64,000 nucleotides of DNA, from the NCBI RefSeq assembly GCF_900095705.1, contig NZ_LT608326.1, positions 62,001-126,000 of the forward strand, written 5' to 3'. Below are positions 1 to 8,199 of this stretch, one piece after another (position 1 is the stretch's first letter; each line of letters begins with the position of its first letter). The stretch is from Fusobacterium massiliense. GTDB lineage: Bacteria; Fusobacteriota; Fusobacteriia; Fusobacteriales; Fusobacteriaceae. Below the pieces are notes generated by a model. That model did not search any database, had not been told where the DNA came from, and saw nothing but the letters and a program-made list of their open reading frames with translations. The position numbers and the translations under genes were made by a program.

Positions 1-1071
1 ATTTTCATAAAGAGTTACAAAACTACCTACACCTACTGCTCCTGATTCCCCAGAAATAATTCTCTTATCTTCACCAAGTGGAGAAGATAAAATTCTCATC
101 CCTTTTGCCGAAATACTATCATCACAAGATAAAGAAAAATTAGAATAATCTCTTAAAATCTCCCAACTTATAGTATTTGGCTCCCCACATGCAAGTCCTG
201 CCATAATAGTTTTCAAATCTCCTGTCACATTATGAGGTTTTCCATCATTTGCTTTAAAAGATTTATATATACAATTTGCTCCATGTGGTTCACAAATAAC
301 TGTAATCGGTCTTTCTTCTCCATATATCTCAGTAACTAGTGCTTGCATTGCTCCAGCAAATGAACCAACCCCTGCTTGTAGAAATATGTGTGTTGGCTTT
401 TCTTTATTCTTTTCTAATTCATCTATAATCTCGCTCATAATAGTCGAATAACCTTGCATTATCCAAAGAGGAATTTTTTCATATCCTTTCCAAGCAGTAT
501 CTTGAACCATTATCCAATTATTTTCTTCCGCTCTTTTATTTGCTAATCTTACTGCATCATCATAATTCAACTCAGTTATACTTGCATCAGCACCTTCATT
601 TTGAATTGCTTTTAATCTCATTTGCGATGATCCTTTTGGCATATAAACAACAGATTTTTGTTGAAGGTGACTTGCCATCCAAGCAACTCCACGTCCATGA
701 TTTCCATCTGTAGCTGTAATAAAAGTTATATCTCCTAGTTTTTCTTTTATTTTTTTTGAAGTTAGTATGGAAAATGGAAGATTTGATATATCTTCATTTA
801 AAATCTCACTTAAACATTTTCCTATTGAATAAGAGCCCCCCAGAACTTTAAAAGCATTTAATCCAAAACGCTTAGATTCGTCTTTTACCCATATTTTTTT
901 TACTCCACAATACTTTGCAAGTTCTTTTAAATCTATTAAAGGGGTTTTTTCATATTTTGGTAAACTCTGATGAAATTTTAAAACACTTTTTATTGAATAT
1001 TTGTCAAAACCATCTACTATTCCCTTATTTTTTTTTACTTTATCATTTTCTACCCATTCAATTATTTTCAT
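1..1071 (-). CDS. ygeX: Diaminopropionate ammonia-lyase, C-terminus cut by window edge
   Basis: A PLP enzyme that splits 2,3-diaminopropionate into pyruvate and ammonia. Translating the minus strand from the ATG at 1071 gives 357 residues open to the window edge; the E. coli enzyme has about 400, so roughly 40 residues are missing. The PLP lysine region reads FGLNAFKVLGGSYSIGK (Lys75), followed by TATDGNHGRG and a glycine-rich AGVGSFAGA, all typical of this family. The SD sequence AGGAGGT lies just upstream of the ATG. It is divergent from the sigma-54 activator gene at 1336 and carries a -24/-12 promoter, so expression probably depends on RpoN. In E. coli ygeX also lies beside a sigma-54 activator gene, ygeV. 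Family call is firm; the physiological substrate is by homology. Confidence 0.87.
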   Translation of the reverse strand, partial: MKIIEWVENDKVKKNKGIVDGFDKYSIKSVLKFHQSLPKYEKTPLIDLKELAKYCGVKKIWVKDESKRFGLNAFKVLGGSYSIGKCLSEILNEDISNLPFSILTSKKIKEKLGDITFITATDGNHGRGVAWMASHLQQKSVVYMPKGSSQMRLKAIQNEGADASITELNYDDAVRLANKRAEENNWIMVQDTAWKGYEKIPLWIMQGYSTIMSEIIDELEKNKEKPTHIFLQAGVGSFAGAMQALVTEIYGEERPITVICEPHGANCIYKSFKANDGKPHNVTGDLKTIMAGLACGEPNTISWEILRDYSNFSLSCDDSISAKGMRILSSPLGEDKRIISGESGAVGVGSFVTLYEN

Positions 1072-1112
1072 ATAAATATAACCTCCTCATTTCTCTCTTG
1101 CTTATATTAATA

Positions 1113-1128
1113 AGCAAGAATTATGCCA
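1113..1128 (-). promoter_or_regulatory. Sigma-54 (-24/-12) promoter of the ammonia-lyase gene
   Basis: On the minus strand the sequence is TGGCATAATTCTTGCT. It has the invariant GG and GC separated by exactly 10 bases and matches the TGGCAC-N5-TTGC consensus at all but one defining base. Transcription would start near 1102, about 30 bases before the ATG at 1071. A perfect 8-bp inverted repeat (CTTGCTTA/TAAGCAAG, 1097-1118) overlaps the -12 element and the predicted start. The adjacent activator and rpoN genes support the call. Confidence 0.85.
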
Positions 1129-1182
1129 TTTTTATTTTTCTAAATAGATCAATGGATTTTTATAAAAACCTATTTCTTTTTA

Positions 1183-1287
1183 TTATCAAATTGATAAAGT
1201 ATTATCATTTTGATATTTTTTCTATCATTATATATAAAAAGAAAGAATATGTAAAATATTTTAACTATATGTTTATCAAAATGATAA
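1183..1287. promoter_or_regulatory. Three TTATCA-N3-TGATAA operators, likely activator-binding sites
   Basis: Two perfect palindromes, TTATCAAATTGATAA (1183-1197) and TTATCAAAATGATAA (1273-1287), and a near-perfect copy, TTATCATTTTGATAT (1202-1216), lie between the divergent genes. They stand about 55, 75 and 145 bases upstream of the sigma-54 promoter, the usual distance for enhancer sites. The third overlaps the probable -35 region of a TATAAT (1295-1300) that would serve the regulator gene, which suggests autoregulation. Assignment to the adjacent regulator is inference from position. Confidence 0.7.
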
Positions 1288-1335
1288 AATATGTTATAAT
1301 TAATATATTAAAATACAAAAAAAGGAAAAGATATT

Positions 1336-3051
1336 ATGAATTTTTTAAATTTTATTTTAGATGATGTAAAAAAATATTCTGAAATTATTTCAAAAGTTAT
1401 AAATATAGATGTTGAAATTATGGATTCTTCTTTTATTAGAATTGCAGGTACTGGTAATCTAAAAGAAAAAGTTGGATTAAATATGAAAGATGAATCCCAT
1501 ATATATCATCATGTTTTAAAAAATAAAAAAACAACTATAATTTTAGAGCCTCGTGAAGAAAAACACTGCTTTTATTGTCAAAAAAAAGAATTATGTAAGG
1601 AAGAATTAGAAATTTCAACACCTATTATTTATCAAGAAGAAGTTATTGGTGTAATAGGTCTTATTTGTTTTGAAAAAAATAAAAAATATGACTTTATAGA
1701 AAAAAAAGATTTATATATTGAATTTTTAGAGCAAATTTCAAAATTCATCTCATATAAAGTTTATGTATATTTTAGTAATTTACAACTAAAAAGAGATAAT
1801 GAAATTTTAAGTAATATTATTAATAGAGTTCAAGATATTATTATATTAACAAATAGAAAAAATCAAATTGAATTAATTAATAAAAAAGGTAAAAGTATAT
1901 TGGGAGATATTACTAACAAGGAAAAACTTATTTTAAAAACATCTTCAAATTTTTTAAATCAAAAAGAATTTAGTTTTTTATATTCTGGAAAGGAAATTAC
2001 TGCAATAGGAGATATTTTTACTTTTTCACTAGAAAATAGTAAAGAACTTACAAAAACACTGTTTGTTTTTAAAGAGATTTCAGAATTTAAAAATTATCTT
2101 TTAAGTTTTCATGGAAATTCTTCAATTATTTTATTAGAATCTCCTCAAATGCAGAATATTTATTCACAAGTATCAAAAGTTGCTAAAAATAATACTTCAG
2201 TTCTAATTACTGGTGAAAGTGGAACAGGAAAAGAAATTATTGCAAAACAAATCCATGATCTGAGTTCTTATTCAGATGGTGCTTTTATAATAGTAAATTG
2301 TAGTGCAATACCTGAATCTTTATTAGAAAGTGAACTTTTTGGTTATACAAAAGGTGCCTTTACAGGTGCTGATCCAAAAGGGAAAATTGGTTTCTTTGAA
2401 AAAGCAAATAATGGAACCATCTTTTTAGATGAAATAGGTGAAATGCCCTTACAAATACAAGTAAAAATATTAAGAGTTTTACAAGATAAAAAAATTACTC
2501 CTATTGGTTCTCGTACAGAAAAACAAATTAATGTTCGAATTATTACAGCAACTAATAAAAATTTGGAAGAAGAAGTAAAAAAAGGAAATTTTAGACAAGA
2601 CTTATTTTATCGTTTAAGTGTTTTTCCTATTGATATTCCTCCTTTAAGAGAAAGAAAAAAAGATATAAAAATATTAGTTGAGTTTTTTATAAAAAAATAT
2701 TATATTTCTTTTCAAAAAGAGCAAAAAGAAATTTCCGCTGAGGTTTATCAACATTTCTTGGAATACTCTTGGCCAGGTAACATTAGAGAATTAAAGAATA
2801 CGATCGAATATTGTATGAATATGGTAGAAGAAGATGAAAAAACTATTGATTTAAAACATTTACCTCCTAAATTTTTAGAAAACAAAGAAAAAACTAACCA
2901 AATAAAAACTTTAAACGAATTAGAAAAAGAAGCTATTTTAAATCTTATAAAGATTTATGGTAATAGCTCAGAATCTAAAAAAATTATAGCTAAATTATTA
3001 GGAATTGGGATTGCAACATTATATAGAAAACTAAAATTTTATAATTTTTAG
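1336..3051 (+). CDS. Sigma-54-dependent enhancer-binding regulator, YgeV-like
   Basis: 571 residues. The N-terminal sensor part (about 1-150) carries a cysteine cluster C78-x2-C81-x5-C87. A PAS-like segment (about 152-250) follows. The AAA+ domain has Walker A GESGTGK (Lys299), an intact GAFTGA loop (340-345) needed to contact sigma-54, and Walker B IFLDEIGEMP. The C-terminus (about 525-571) is a Fis-type HTH. The SD AAAGGAAAAG precedes the ATG. It should activate the divergent ammonia-lyase gene through the upstream palindromes. There is no response-regulator receiver domain, so the signal is probably sensed directly; the Cys cluster could hold a metal or Fe-S centre, which is inference. The 3' end overlaps convergent rpoN by 4 bases. 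Confidence 0.9.
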   Translation: MNFLNFILDDVKKYSEIISKVINIDVEIMDSSFIRIAGTGNLKEKVGLNMKDESHIYHHVLKNKKTTIILEPREEKHCFYCQKKELCKEELEISTPIIYQEEVIGVIGLICFEKNKKYDFIEKKDLYIEFLEQISKFISYKVYVYFSNLQLKRDNEILSNIINRVQDIIILTNRKNQIELINKKGKSILGDITNKEKLILKTSSNFLNQKEFSFLYSGKEITAIGDIFTFSLENSKELTKTLFVFKEISEFKNYLLSFHGNSSIILLESPQMQNIYSQVSKVAKNNTSVLITGESGTGKEIIAKQIHDLSSYSDGAFIIVNCSAIPESLLESELFGYTKGAFTGADPKGKIGFFEKANNGTIFLDEIGEMPLQIQVKILRVLQDKKITPIGSRTEKQINVRIITATNKNLEEEVKKGNFRQDLFYRLSVFPIDIPPLRERKKDIKILVEFFIKKYYISFQKEQKEISAEVYQHFLEYSWPGNIRELKNTIEYCMNMVEEDEKTIDLKHLPPKFLENKEKTNQIKTLNELEKEAILNLIKIYGNSSESKKIIAKLLGIGIATLYRKLKFYNF

Positions 3052-4274
3052 TATTTTCTTCTTTTATGAGCAGCTTTATAGCCTAAATTCTTCCTATACT
3101 TGGTCACTGTTCTCCTTGCTATTTTTATCCCATCTTTTTCTAAAAAAAATACTAATTCCTGATCTGAATATGGGAATTTTCTATCTTCATTTTCAATATA
3201 TTCAACTATTTTTTCTTGATATAAAAATACCATTGAGTTTATATTAAAAAATTTTCTTAAAGAGATTATTCCAAAATCTGATTTTACGTATTTTTCTTTT
3301 ATCGCTCTTGATATCGTTGAAGAACTCAAATTTAATTCTTCAGCAATATCACAAATCTTTAAAGTATTCATTTTTTTACCTTGACTTGTAAAGAATATTT
3401 TTTGTTCTCTAATAATAATTTTCATAATTTTATCAAGAGTTTCTATCCTTTTTTCAATACAATTTATTAATTCATTTATTTTAGTATAATATTTATTATT
3501 AATTTTATCTTTCACTTTTATTTGAGGTATTGATTCTCTATTTATTTTGTAAAATATCTCATCTTTTTTTAATTCTACTAAAATGTCTGGAATAATCTGT
3601 TTTATTTTTCCAACACTATACCCACGACTTGGAATAGGGTTTAAAGATTTTATTATACTTATGTATGAAAATAAAGTGTCCTCATCAATATTTAATTTTT
3701 CTTTTAACAAATTATATTTTTTATCAGCTAATAAATAAAGATAATTTTCTACAAATAAAATTAATTTTTTATCTGTAATTCCTTTAGATTTTAATTGAAT
3801 TTTTAAACATTCTTCCAATGAGTACGCACCTGTTCCATAAGGTTCTAAATTATGTACTATATTAAATGCTTCTTCCAGTTCTTTATCATCTATTTCCAGA
3901 ATATCTTTTATTTCAATTTTTGATAATTCTAAATATCCTTTTTTATTTAAATTATTTATTATAAATAAACAAATTTCTTTTATTTTTTTTTCAATTTTAA
4001 AATAAGATAATTGTTCTTCTAAAATTTGAAAAAAATCTTTTTCTTCTGTTAAATAATTAATCTCTGCTTCTTTTTCATCATCATTATTAGCTTCTTGATA
4101 AGAATAATTTAATTCAACCAAACTTTCTAATCCGTTCAAAAACTCTTTGTGAATAAAATTATTTATTTCCATTATAGACATTCCTAATATATTTAATGAT
4201 AATCTCATTGTTTGTGATAATTTTAAAGAGTGCATTAATTTTTGATTTTCAATAATACCTAATTTATTATCCAT
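3048..4274 (-). CDS. rpoN: RNA polymerase sigma-54 factor
   Basis: Alternative sigma factor that recognises -24/-12 promoters. The glutamine/leucine-rich region I (QKLMHSLKLSQTMRLSLNIL) lies at the N-terminus, an HTH near residues 320-350, and the diagnostic RpoN box ARRTVTKYRKNLG starts near residue 386. The open frame reaches a GTG at 4283, but that codon lies inside the SD (AAAAGGTG); the ATG at 4274 with six-base spacing is the better start, giving 408 residues. The family is usually 400-480 residues. It converges with and overlaps the activator gene, an unusual close pairing of the sigma factor and one of its activators. Confidence 0.95.
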   Translation of the reverse strand: MDNKLGIIENQKLMHSLKLSQTMRLSLNILGMSIMEINNFIHKEFLNGLESLVELNYSYQEANNDDEKEAEINYLTEEKDFFQILEEQLSYFKIEKKIKEICLFIINNLNKKGYLELSKIEIKDILEIDDKELEEAFNIVHNLEPYGTGAYSLEECLKIQLKSKGITDKKLILFVENYLYLLADKKYNLLKEKLNIDEDTLFSYISIIKSLNPIPSRGYSVGKIKQIIPDILVELKKDEIFYKINRESIPQIKVKDKINNKYYTKINELINCIEKRIETLDKIMKIIIREQKIFFTSQGKKMNTLKICDIAEELNLSSSTISRAIKEKYVKSDFGIISLRKFFNINSMVFLYQEKIVEYIENEDRKFPYSDQELVFFLEKDGIKIARRTVTKYRKNLGYKAAHKRRKY

Positions 4275-4397
4275 AATTTTCACCTTTTTTCTAAATAATT
4301 TAATTATAATATATAGTTTTTATAAAAATTATATAAAAGAAAGAGTATAAAATAATTTCTATAATCAATATATAGTAAATATTTTGTAGGCTTTATA

Positions 4398-6014
4398 CTA
4401 TTTATTTTGAGCTGCTGTCATTAAGAAAGGAATTATTTGTTTTTTTCTTGATACAACATTTTCAAGCATTATTTCATTATTTATAACATCTTTTCCAAAA
4501 GCATTTTTTACAAGTTCCAACTCTTTTCCATAAGCAAATACTAAAGAATTTGAATTTATTATATCTGTCACAACAAATAAAAATAAAGAATATCCATATT
4601 TTCCTATTTCATGTAGTATTTCTTTTTCAATTTCTTCTTTTCTATCTAATAATTCTTTTATTTGAACTGTATTGACTTGAGCTACAGCAATTTCTATATC
4701 TCCAACTGGAAATACTTTTTTATCTTGATTAATTATTTCTTTCATACTAGCCTTAGCAAAAGATGTTCCTGCAATCAACATTTCCATTCCATATTCTTGT
4801 ATATCTGATACATTAGCAATTTTAGCTAATTCCTTTGCTACTTCTACATCTCTACTTGTGCAAGTAGGAGATTTAAAAAGTAAAGTATCTGAAAGTATTG
4901 CACTAAGCATAAGTAATGCATTAGTTTTATCTACTTCTACTTTTGCTTCTTTATATAATGAGTATACAATAGTTGATGTACAACCAACAGGTTCTGTTTT
5001 TATTTTTGTAGCTTCATTTGTTTGGAAATTTGCAAACTTATGATGATCTACAACTTCTAATATTTGAGCATCTTGTATTCCCTCAACTGACTGAGAAAAT
5101 TCATTATGATCAACAAGTATTACTTTTTTCCTATTAAAATCTATTAAATGTTTTGTTCTAATTGTTCCAAAAACTTTTCCATCTTCTTCTAATACAGGAA
5201 AATTTGTTTGATTAACTTCTTTCATTATATTTCTAGTTTCATTTATAAAATCTTCTTTATGAAAGGAATAGTATACTTTTTGTGTATCAAGTATTCCTCC
5301 AACAGAAATAGACTGACTAATTAAAGATATAGATTTGAAAAAAGAATGTTTTACAAGCATGATAGCACATTCAGACGTTACTCTTGGACTTATAAAATCT
5401 TTTTCACCACAGCAAACTATAACAACCTTTGCTCCAGCTTGAATAGCTTTATCTATTCCATCAGTTAAAGAAGTTGTTATAACTATATCTCCTTTTTCAA
5501 GTGTATTCAATTCTGAAACTTCTTTTAAATTAGTTGTTATTTCTCCCTTAGGATAATTCCCACTTATAATCTTACCATCTAAGGCTTCCTGTAAATTTTC
5601 ATAAGTTGTACTGTATTTAGCAAACAAATCTGAATAATCTATTTCTAAATAAGTGTTAGCAATATCAGATATGCTTAACATTGTCTTAAATTTCTGGTCT
5701 TTATCTACAACTGGCAAACTTGAAAAATTTTCTTTTGTCATAAGTTGAAGAGCTTCTTGTATAGAATCTTCCACTGAAACTGTACTTTTTTCAACATAGT
5801 TTAAATCTTTTATTTGAGCACTAACTGTTTTTAAAAGTTTTGGAGCTTCTACTCCAATTTTTTTTAATACAAATGCCGTTTCTTTATTTAATTCTCCCAA
5901 ACGACATGGAATTACATTTAATTTTTGATTTTTTCTTAAATTTGCCATAGCTATACTAGAACATATACTATCCGTATCAGGATTTTTATGGCCAAAAACT
6001 AAAATTTCTTCCAT
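4398..6014 (-). CDS. ppaC: Manganese-dependent inorganic pyrophosphatase with CBS and DRTGG domains
   Basis: Cytoplasmic family II pyrophosphatase of the DHH superfamily, 538 residues against about 310 for the plain enzyme. The DHH domain starts at the N-terminus (GHKNPDTDSICSS). It is interrupted by CBS1 (about 70-122), DRTGG (about 130-240) and CBS2 (about 250-300), then resumes with VVDHHKF. The C-terminal DHHA2 domain follows. CBS pyrophosphatases are controlled by adenine nucleotides, and DRTGG forms by diadenosine polyphosphates. AGGAGAT lies before the ATG. A second, membrane-bound pyrophosphatase (hppA) is encoded at 25754-27772. Confidence 0.93.
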   Translation of the reverse strand: MEEILVFGHKNPDTDSICSSIAMANLRKNQKLNVIPCRLGELNKETAFVLKKIGVEAPKLLKTVSAQIKDLNYVEKSTVSVEDSIQEALQLMTKENFSSLPVVDKDQKFKTMLSISDIANTYLEIDYSDLFAKYSTTYENLQEALDGKIISGNYPKGEITTNLKEVSELNTLEKGDIVITTSLTDGIDKAIQAGAKVVIVCCGEKDFISPRVTSECAIMLVKHSFFKSISLISQSISVGGILDTQKVYYSFHKEDFINETRNIMKEVNQTNFPVLEEDGKVFGTIRTKHLIDFNRKKVILVDHNEFSQSVEGIQDAQILEVVDHHKFANFQTNEATKIKTEPVGCTSTIVYSLYKEAKVEVDKTNALLMLSAILSDTLLFKSPTCTSRDVEVAKELAKIANVSDIQEYGMEMLIAGTSFAKASMKEIINQDKKVFPVGDIEIAVAQVNTVQIKELLDRKEEIEKEILHEIGKYGYSLFLFVVTDIINSNSLVFAYGKELELVKNAFGKDVINNEIMLENVVSRKKQIIPFLMTAAQNK

Positions 6015-6089
6015 CTATTTATCTCCTCGCTCCCTCTCTAAAAATTAATTTCTTATCTAAATTTTAATTTGTTGATTTAAAAATAGTTC

Positions 6090-6272
6090 GTTATAACCAG
6101 ATTTCTTAACGATTAAAAATCAAGAGTTCGCTACAAATTTGGCATCAGTAAGAAGCTCTAAATGAACAAGTTCATTAAAAGCTTCTAAGATCGCTAACAA
6201 GTTAGCTCAGACACGCCAAGATTTGTTCGGCTCACTCTATTTGATTTTTAATCTAAAATCTGGGAAAATAAC
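6090..6272. repeat. 183-bp branched imperfect palindrome, MITE-like
   Basis: Nested arms pair across the whole stretch: GTTAT/ATAAC, CCAGATTT (6097-6104) with AAATCTGG (6256-6263), GATTAAAAATCAA (6111-6123) with TTGATTTTTAATC (6241-6253), CAAATTTGGC with GCCAAGATTTG, and an inner hairpin AGAAGCT...AGCTTCT (6151-6186). No ORF of substance lies inside. A diverged copy of the left end seems present at about 58325-58362 (AGATTTCTTAATGAT). Together with the adjacent 76-bp repeat it fills most of the 447-base gap between rpsR and ppaC. I do not recognise a named element. Confidence 0.65.
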
Positions 6273-6299
6273 TCACTTATTTTTAAATTATCCAAAAGA

Positions 6300-6375
6300 T
6301 AGCCCCGATGTCCGTATTAGTTCGAAGAGCCTGTGTTTATTGAGCTCGTAGAACTCATACGGCTATCAGGGGCTA
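6300..6375 (+). repeat. 76-bp dispersed palindrome, copy 1
   Basis: One of eight copies in this window. The outer stem is TAGCCCC/GGGGCTA, where most copies have AGTCTCT/AGAGACT: both arms changed together. The inner pair GAT/ATC likewise replaces GAC/GTC. The tail ATACTTCCCTATA follows at about 6401-6413, and the rpsR terminator is just beyond. The core is inverted relative to the tail compared with most copies. Confidence 0.9.
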
Positions 6376-6426
6376 TAATAAGGTTGACAAATTAAAATTT
6401 ATACTTCCCTATATTCAAAAATATTT

Positions 6427-6452
6427 AAAAAAAGGGACTAAATATTAGTCCC
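6427..6452 (-). terminator. Rho-independent terminator of rpsF-rpsR
   Basis: On the minus strand the perfect stem GGGACTAA/TTAGTCCC (6434-6452) is followed by seven T. It lies immediately after the rpsR stop codon. Confidence 0.9.
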
Positions 6453-6461
6453 CAGTAAAAT

Positions 6462-6680
6462 TTATTTTTCAATTCTTGTATATGGTATTAAAGCAATATT
6501 TCTAGCTCTTTTTATAGCTTTTGCTATTTTTCTTTGTAATTTAGCATTAGCTCCAGTTAATCTTGAAGGATTGATTTTTCCTTTATCAGATACAAATCTC
6601 TTTAAAAGTTCAACATTTTTATAATCAATTTCTTCAGCTTTAACTCTTAATTTTGCTCTTCTTCTTCTGAATTCTGCCAT
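6462..6680 (-). CDS. rpsR: 30S ribosomal protein S18
   Basis: 72 residues, the usual size. It contains the conserved [23 protein letters not shown] region and the basic C-terminus typical of S18. It lies 41 bases downstream of rpsF and is closed by a strong terminator. In many bacteria ssb separates rpsF and rpsR; here it does not. S18 pairs with S6 on the platform of the small subunit, so co-transcription with rpsF is expected. Confidence 0.97.
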   Translation of the reverse strand: MAEFRRRRAKLRVKAEEIDYKNVELLKRFVSDKGKINPSRLTGANAKLQRKIAKAIKRARNIALIPYTRIEK

Positions 6681-6721
6681 TTTCTTCCTCCTTTTCGAGA
6701 ATAACGATTTTTCTACTAAAA

Positions 6722-7006
6722 TTAGTCTTGTTTAACAACTATGTATCTCATTACAGATTCCATAATATTTAACTTAGATTCTACTTCTGCTAATTTTGTT
6801 CCGTCAATCTCAAAAGTAGTTAGTACATAAAAACCAGATTTTTTCTTATCTATTGGATAAGCTAATTTTCTTTCTCCCCATTTTTCTGTCTTAGCTATTG
6901 TAGCTCCATTTGAAGTTAATAAAGTATTTACTTCATTTACTAAAGCTTCTCTTCCTTCTTCTAAAACAGTAGGATTGATGATGTACATAATTTCATATTT
7001 TTTCAT
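6722..7006 (-). CDS. rpsF: 30S ribosomal protein S6
   Basis: 94 residues starting [13 protein letters not shown]. An 11-residue upstream extension is open, but the ATG at 7006 is preceded by the strong SD GGAGGAGG and matches where S6 proteins start. The conserved segment [14 protein letters not shown] is present. It has its own promoter (7069-7097) and a hairpin leader, separate from the division operon upstream. Confidence 0.96.
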   Translation of the reverse strand: MKKYEIMYIINPTVLEEGREALVNEVNTLLTSNGATIAKTEKWGERKLAYPIDKKKSGFYVLTTFEIDGTKLAEVESKLNIMESVMRYIVVKQD

Positions 7007-7033
7007 AGCATTAACCTCCTCCCTATGGTTTTT

Positions 7034-7062
7034 GCCCAAAACACTCCGTTTTTGAGCAGGGC
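7034..7062 (-). promoter_or_regulatory. Hairpin at the start of the rpsF mRNA, possible S6:S18 leader
   Basis: The transcript would begin almost exactly at a hairpin with GCCC/GGGC and CAAAA/TTTTG arms around an ACGGAGTG apex. Its position, at the 5' end of an rpsF-rpsR mRNA, is where S6:S18 autoregulatory leaders occur. I cannot confirm the binding motif by eye, so autoregulation is inference. Confidence 0.45.
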
Positions 7063-7068
7063 TTGTTT

Positions 7069-7097
7069 AGTATACCATATTTTTAAATTATTTTCAA
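7069..7097 (-). promoter_or_regulatory. Promoter of rpsF-rpsR
   Basis: Minus strand TTGAAA (7092-7097), a 17-base spacer, then TATACT (7069-7074). The predicted start is near 7062, about 56 bases before the rpsF ATG. It lies directly after the ftsZ stop codon. Confidence 0.8.
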
Positions 7098-7100
7098 TAA

Positions 7101-8174
7101 TTATTTTCTATTTCTTAAGAATGGAGGAATATCCAATTCTTCATCATCCTCACTCACTTCTTTTTTTACCTTAGATTCTTCATATCTTGTTGTATCAACA
7201 TTTATGAAAGGTTCATTTTTTGAATTTTCATCTTTAAAATTGTTAGCAATAATTATAACTTCTATTTTATCTACATATTCTGGAACAATAGTAACTCCAA
7301 ACATTACGTCATCTGGTTCTCTTCCAGTAGCTTCTCCTATAATTTTTGCAATTTCATTAGTTTCAGTTAACTTAATATCTTGACCTGTTATTAGGTTCAT
7401 TAATATCTTATCTGCACCTTCTATAGATTTTTCTAATAAAGGAGATTGTAATGCCATTTCTGCAGCCTTTTTAATTTTATTTTCTCCTTCTCCAGCTCCA
7501 TAACCTAAAACTGCTACTCCAGAGTCCTTTAATGTTGCCTTAATATCTGCAAAATCTAGGTTAATAAATCCTTGTCCTAATACTAAATCAACAACTGCTT
7601 TTATACCTATACCTAAAATATTATTTGCTTCTTTAAAAGCATTAGCTAAAGTTATTTCTTTATCTGGTAAATCAAATAATCTATCATTAGGTATAACTAC
7701 TAAACTGTCAACATTTCCTCTTAATTTTTCTATTCCATTTTCAGCATTTTTTGCTCTTTTTTTACCTTCAAAACCAAATGGTCTTGTTACAACAGCAACA
7801 GTTAATATACCTAATTCCTTAGCTATTCCCGCTATTATTGGAGCTGCTCCTGTCCCTGTTCCTCCACCCATTCCAGCAGTTATAAAGATCATATCGATAT
7901 CTTTCAAAAGTTCTTTTATCTTTTCTATATCTTCTTCAGCAGATTGTCTTCCAACTTCTGGGTCTGCTCCAGCACCTTGACCCTTTGTCAATTTTTCTCC
8001 TAATTGAAACTTTCTATCTGCTAGTGACTTTTCTAAATCTTGTTTATCTGTGTTTGCTGCTATATACTCTACACCACCAACACCTGAATATATCATATCA
8101 TTAATGGCGTTTCCACCACCACCACCAACACCTATTACTTTTATTTTTACTAGATCTTTTAGTCCTTCAGCCAT
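7101..8174 (-). CDS. ftsZ: Cell division protein FtsZ
   Basis: Tubulin-like GTPase that forms the division ring. 357 residues. The tubulin signature GGGTGTG is at residues 103-109, and the N-terminal nucleotide loop reads GVGGGGGNAIND. The linker after the core (about 315-345) is short and acidic. The C-terminal tail DIPPFLRNRK is the conserved peptide that binds FtsA. It is the last gene of the murF-to-ftsZ run, 25 bases after ftsA. Confidence 0.98.
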   Translation of the reverse strand: MAEGLKDLVKIKVIGVGGGGGNAINDMIYSGVGGVEYIAANTDKQDLEKSLADRKFQLGEKLTKGQGAGADPEVGRQSAEEDIEKIKELLKDIDMIFITAGMGGGTGTGAAPIIAGIAKELGILTVAVVTRPFGFEGKKRAKNAENGIEKLRGNVDSLVVIPNDRLFDLPDKEITLANAFKEANNILGIGIKAVVDLVLGQGFINLDFADIKATLKDSGVAVLGYGAGEGENKIKKAAEMALQSPLLEKSIEGADKILMNLITGQDIKLTETNEIAKIIGEATGREPDDVMFGVTIVPEYVDKIEVIIIANNFKDENSKNEPFINVDTTRYEESKVKKEVSEDDEELDIPPFLRNRK

Positions 8175-8199
8175 TACTGTTCCCCCTTATTTTATATTT

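Noticed and set aside
915-1364. Open frame on the plus strand, 149 residues, very rich in Phe, Ile and Tyr.
   Set aside because: It is antisense to the ammonia-lyase gene and runs through its promoter and the operators; composition is that of translated AT-rich noncoding DNA.
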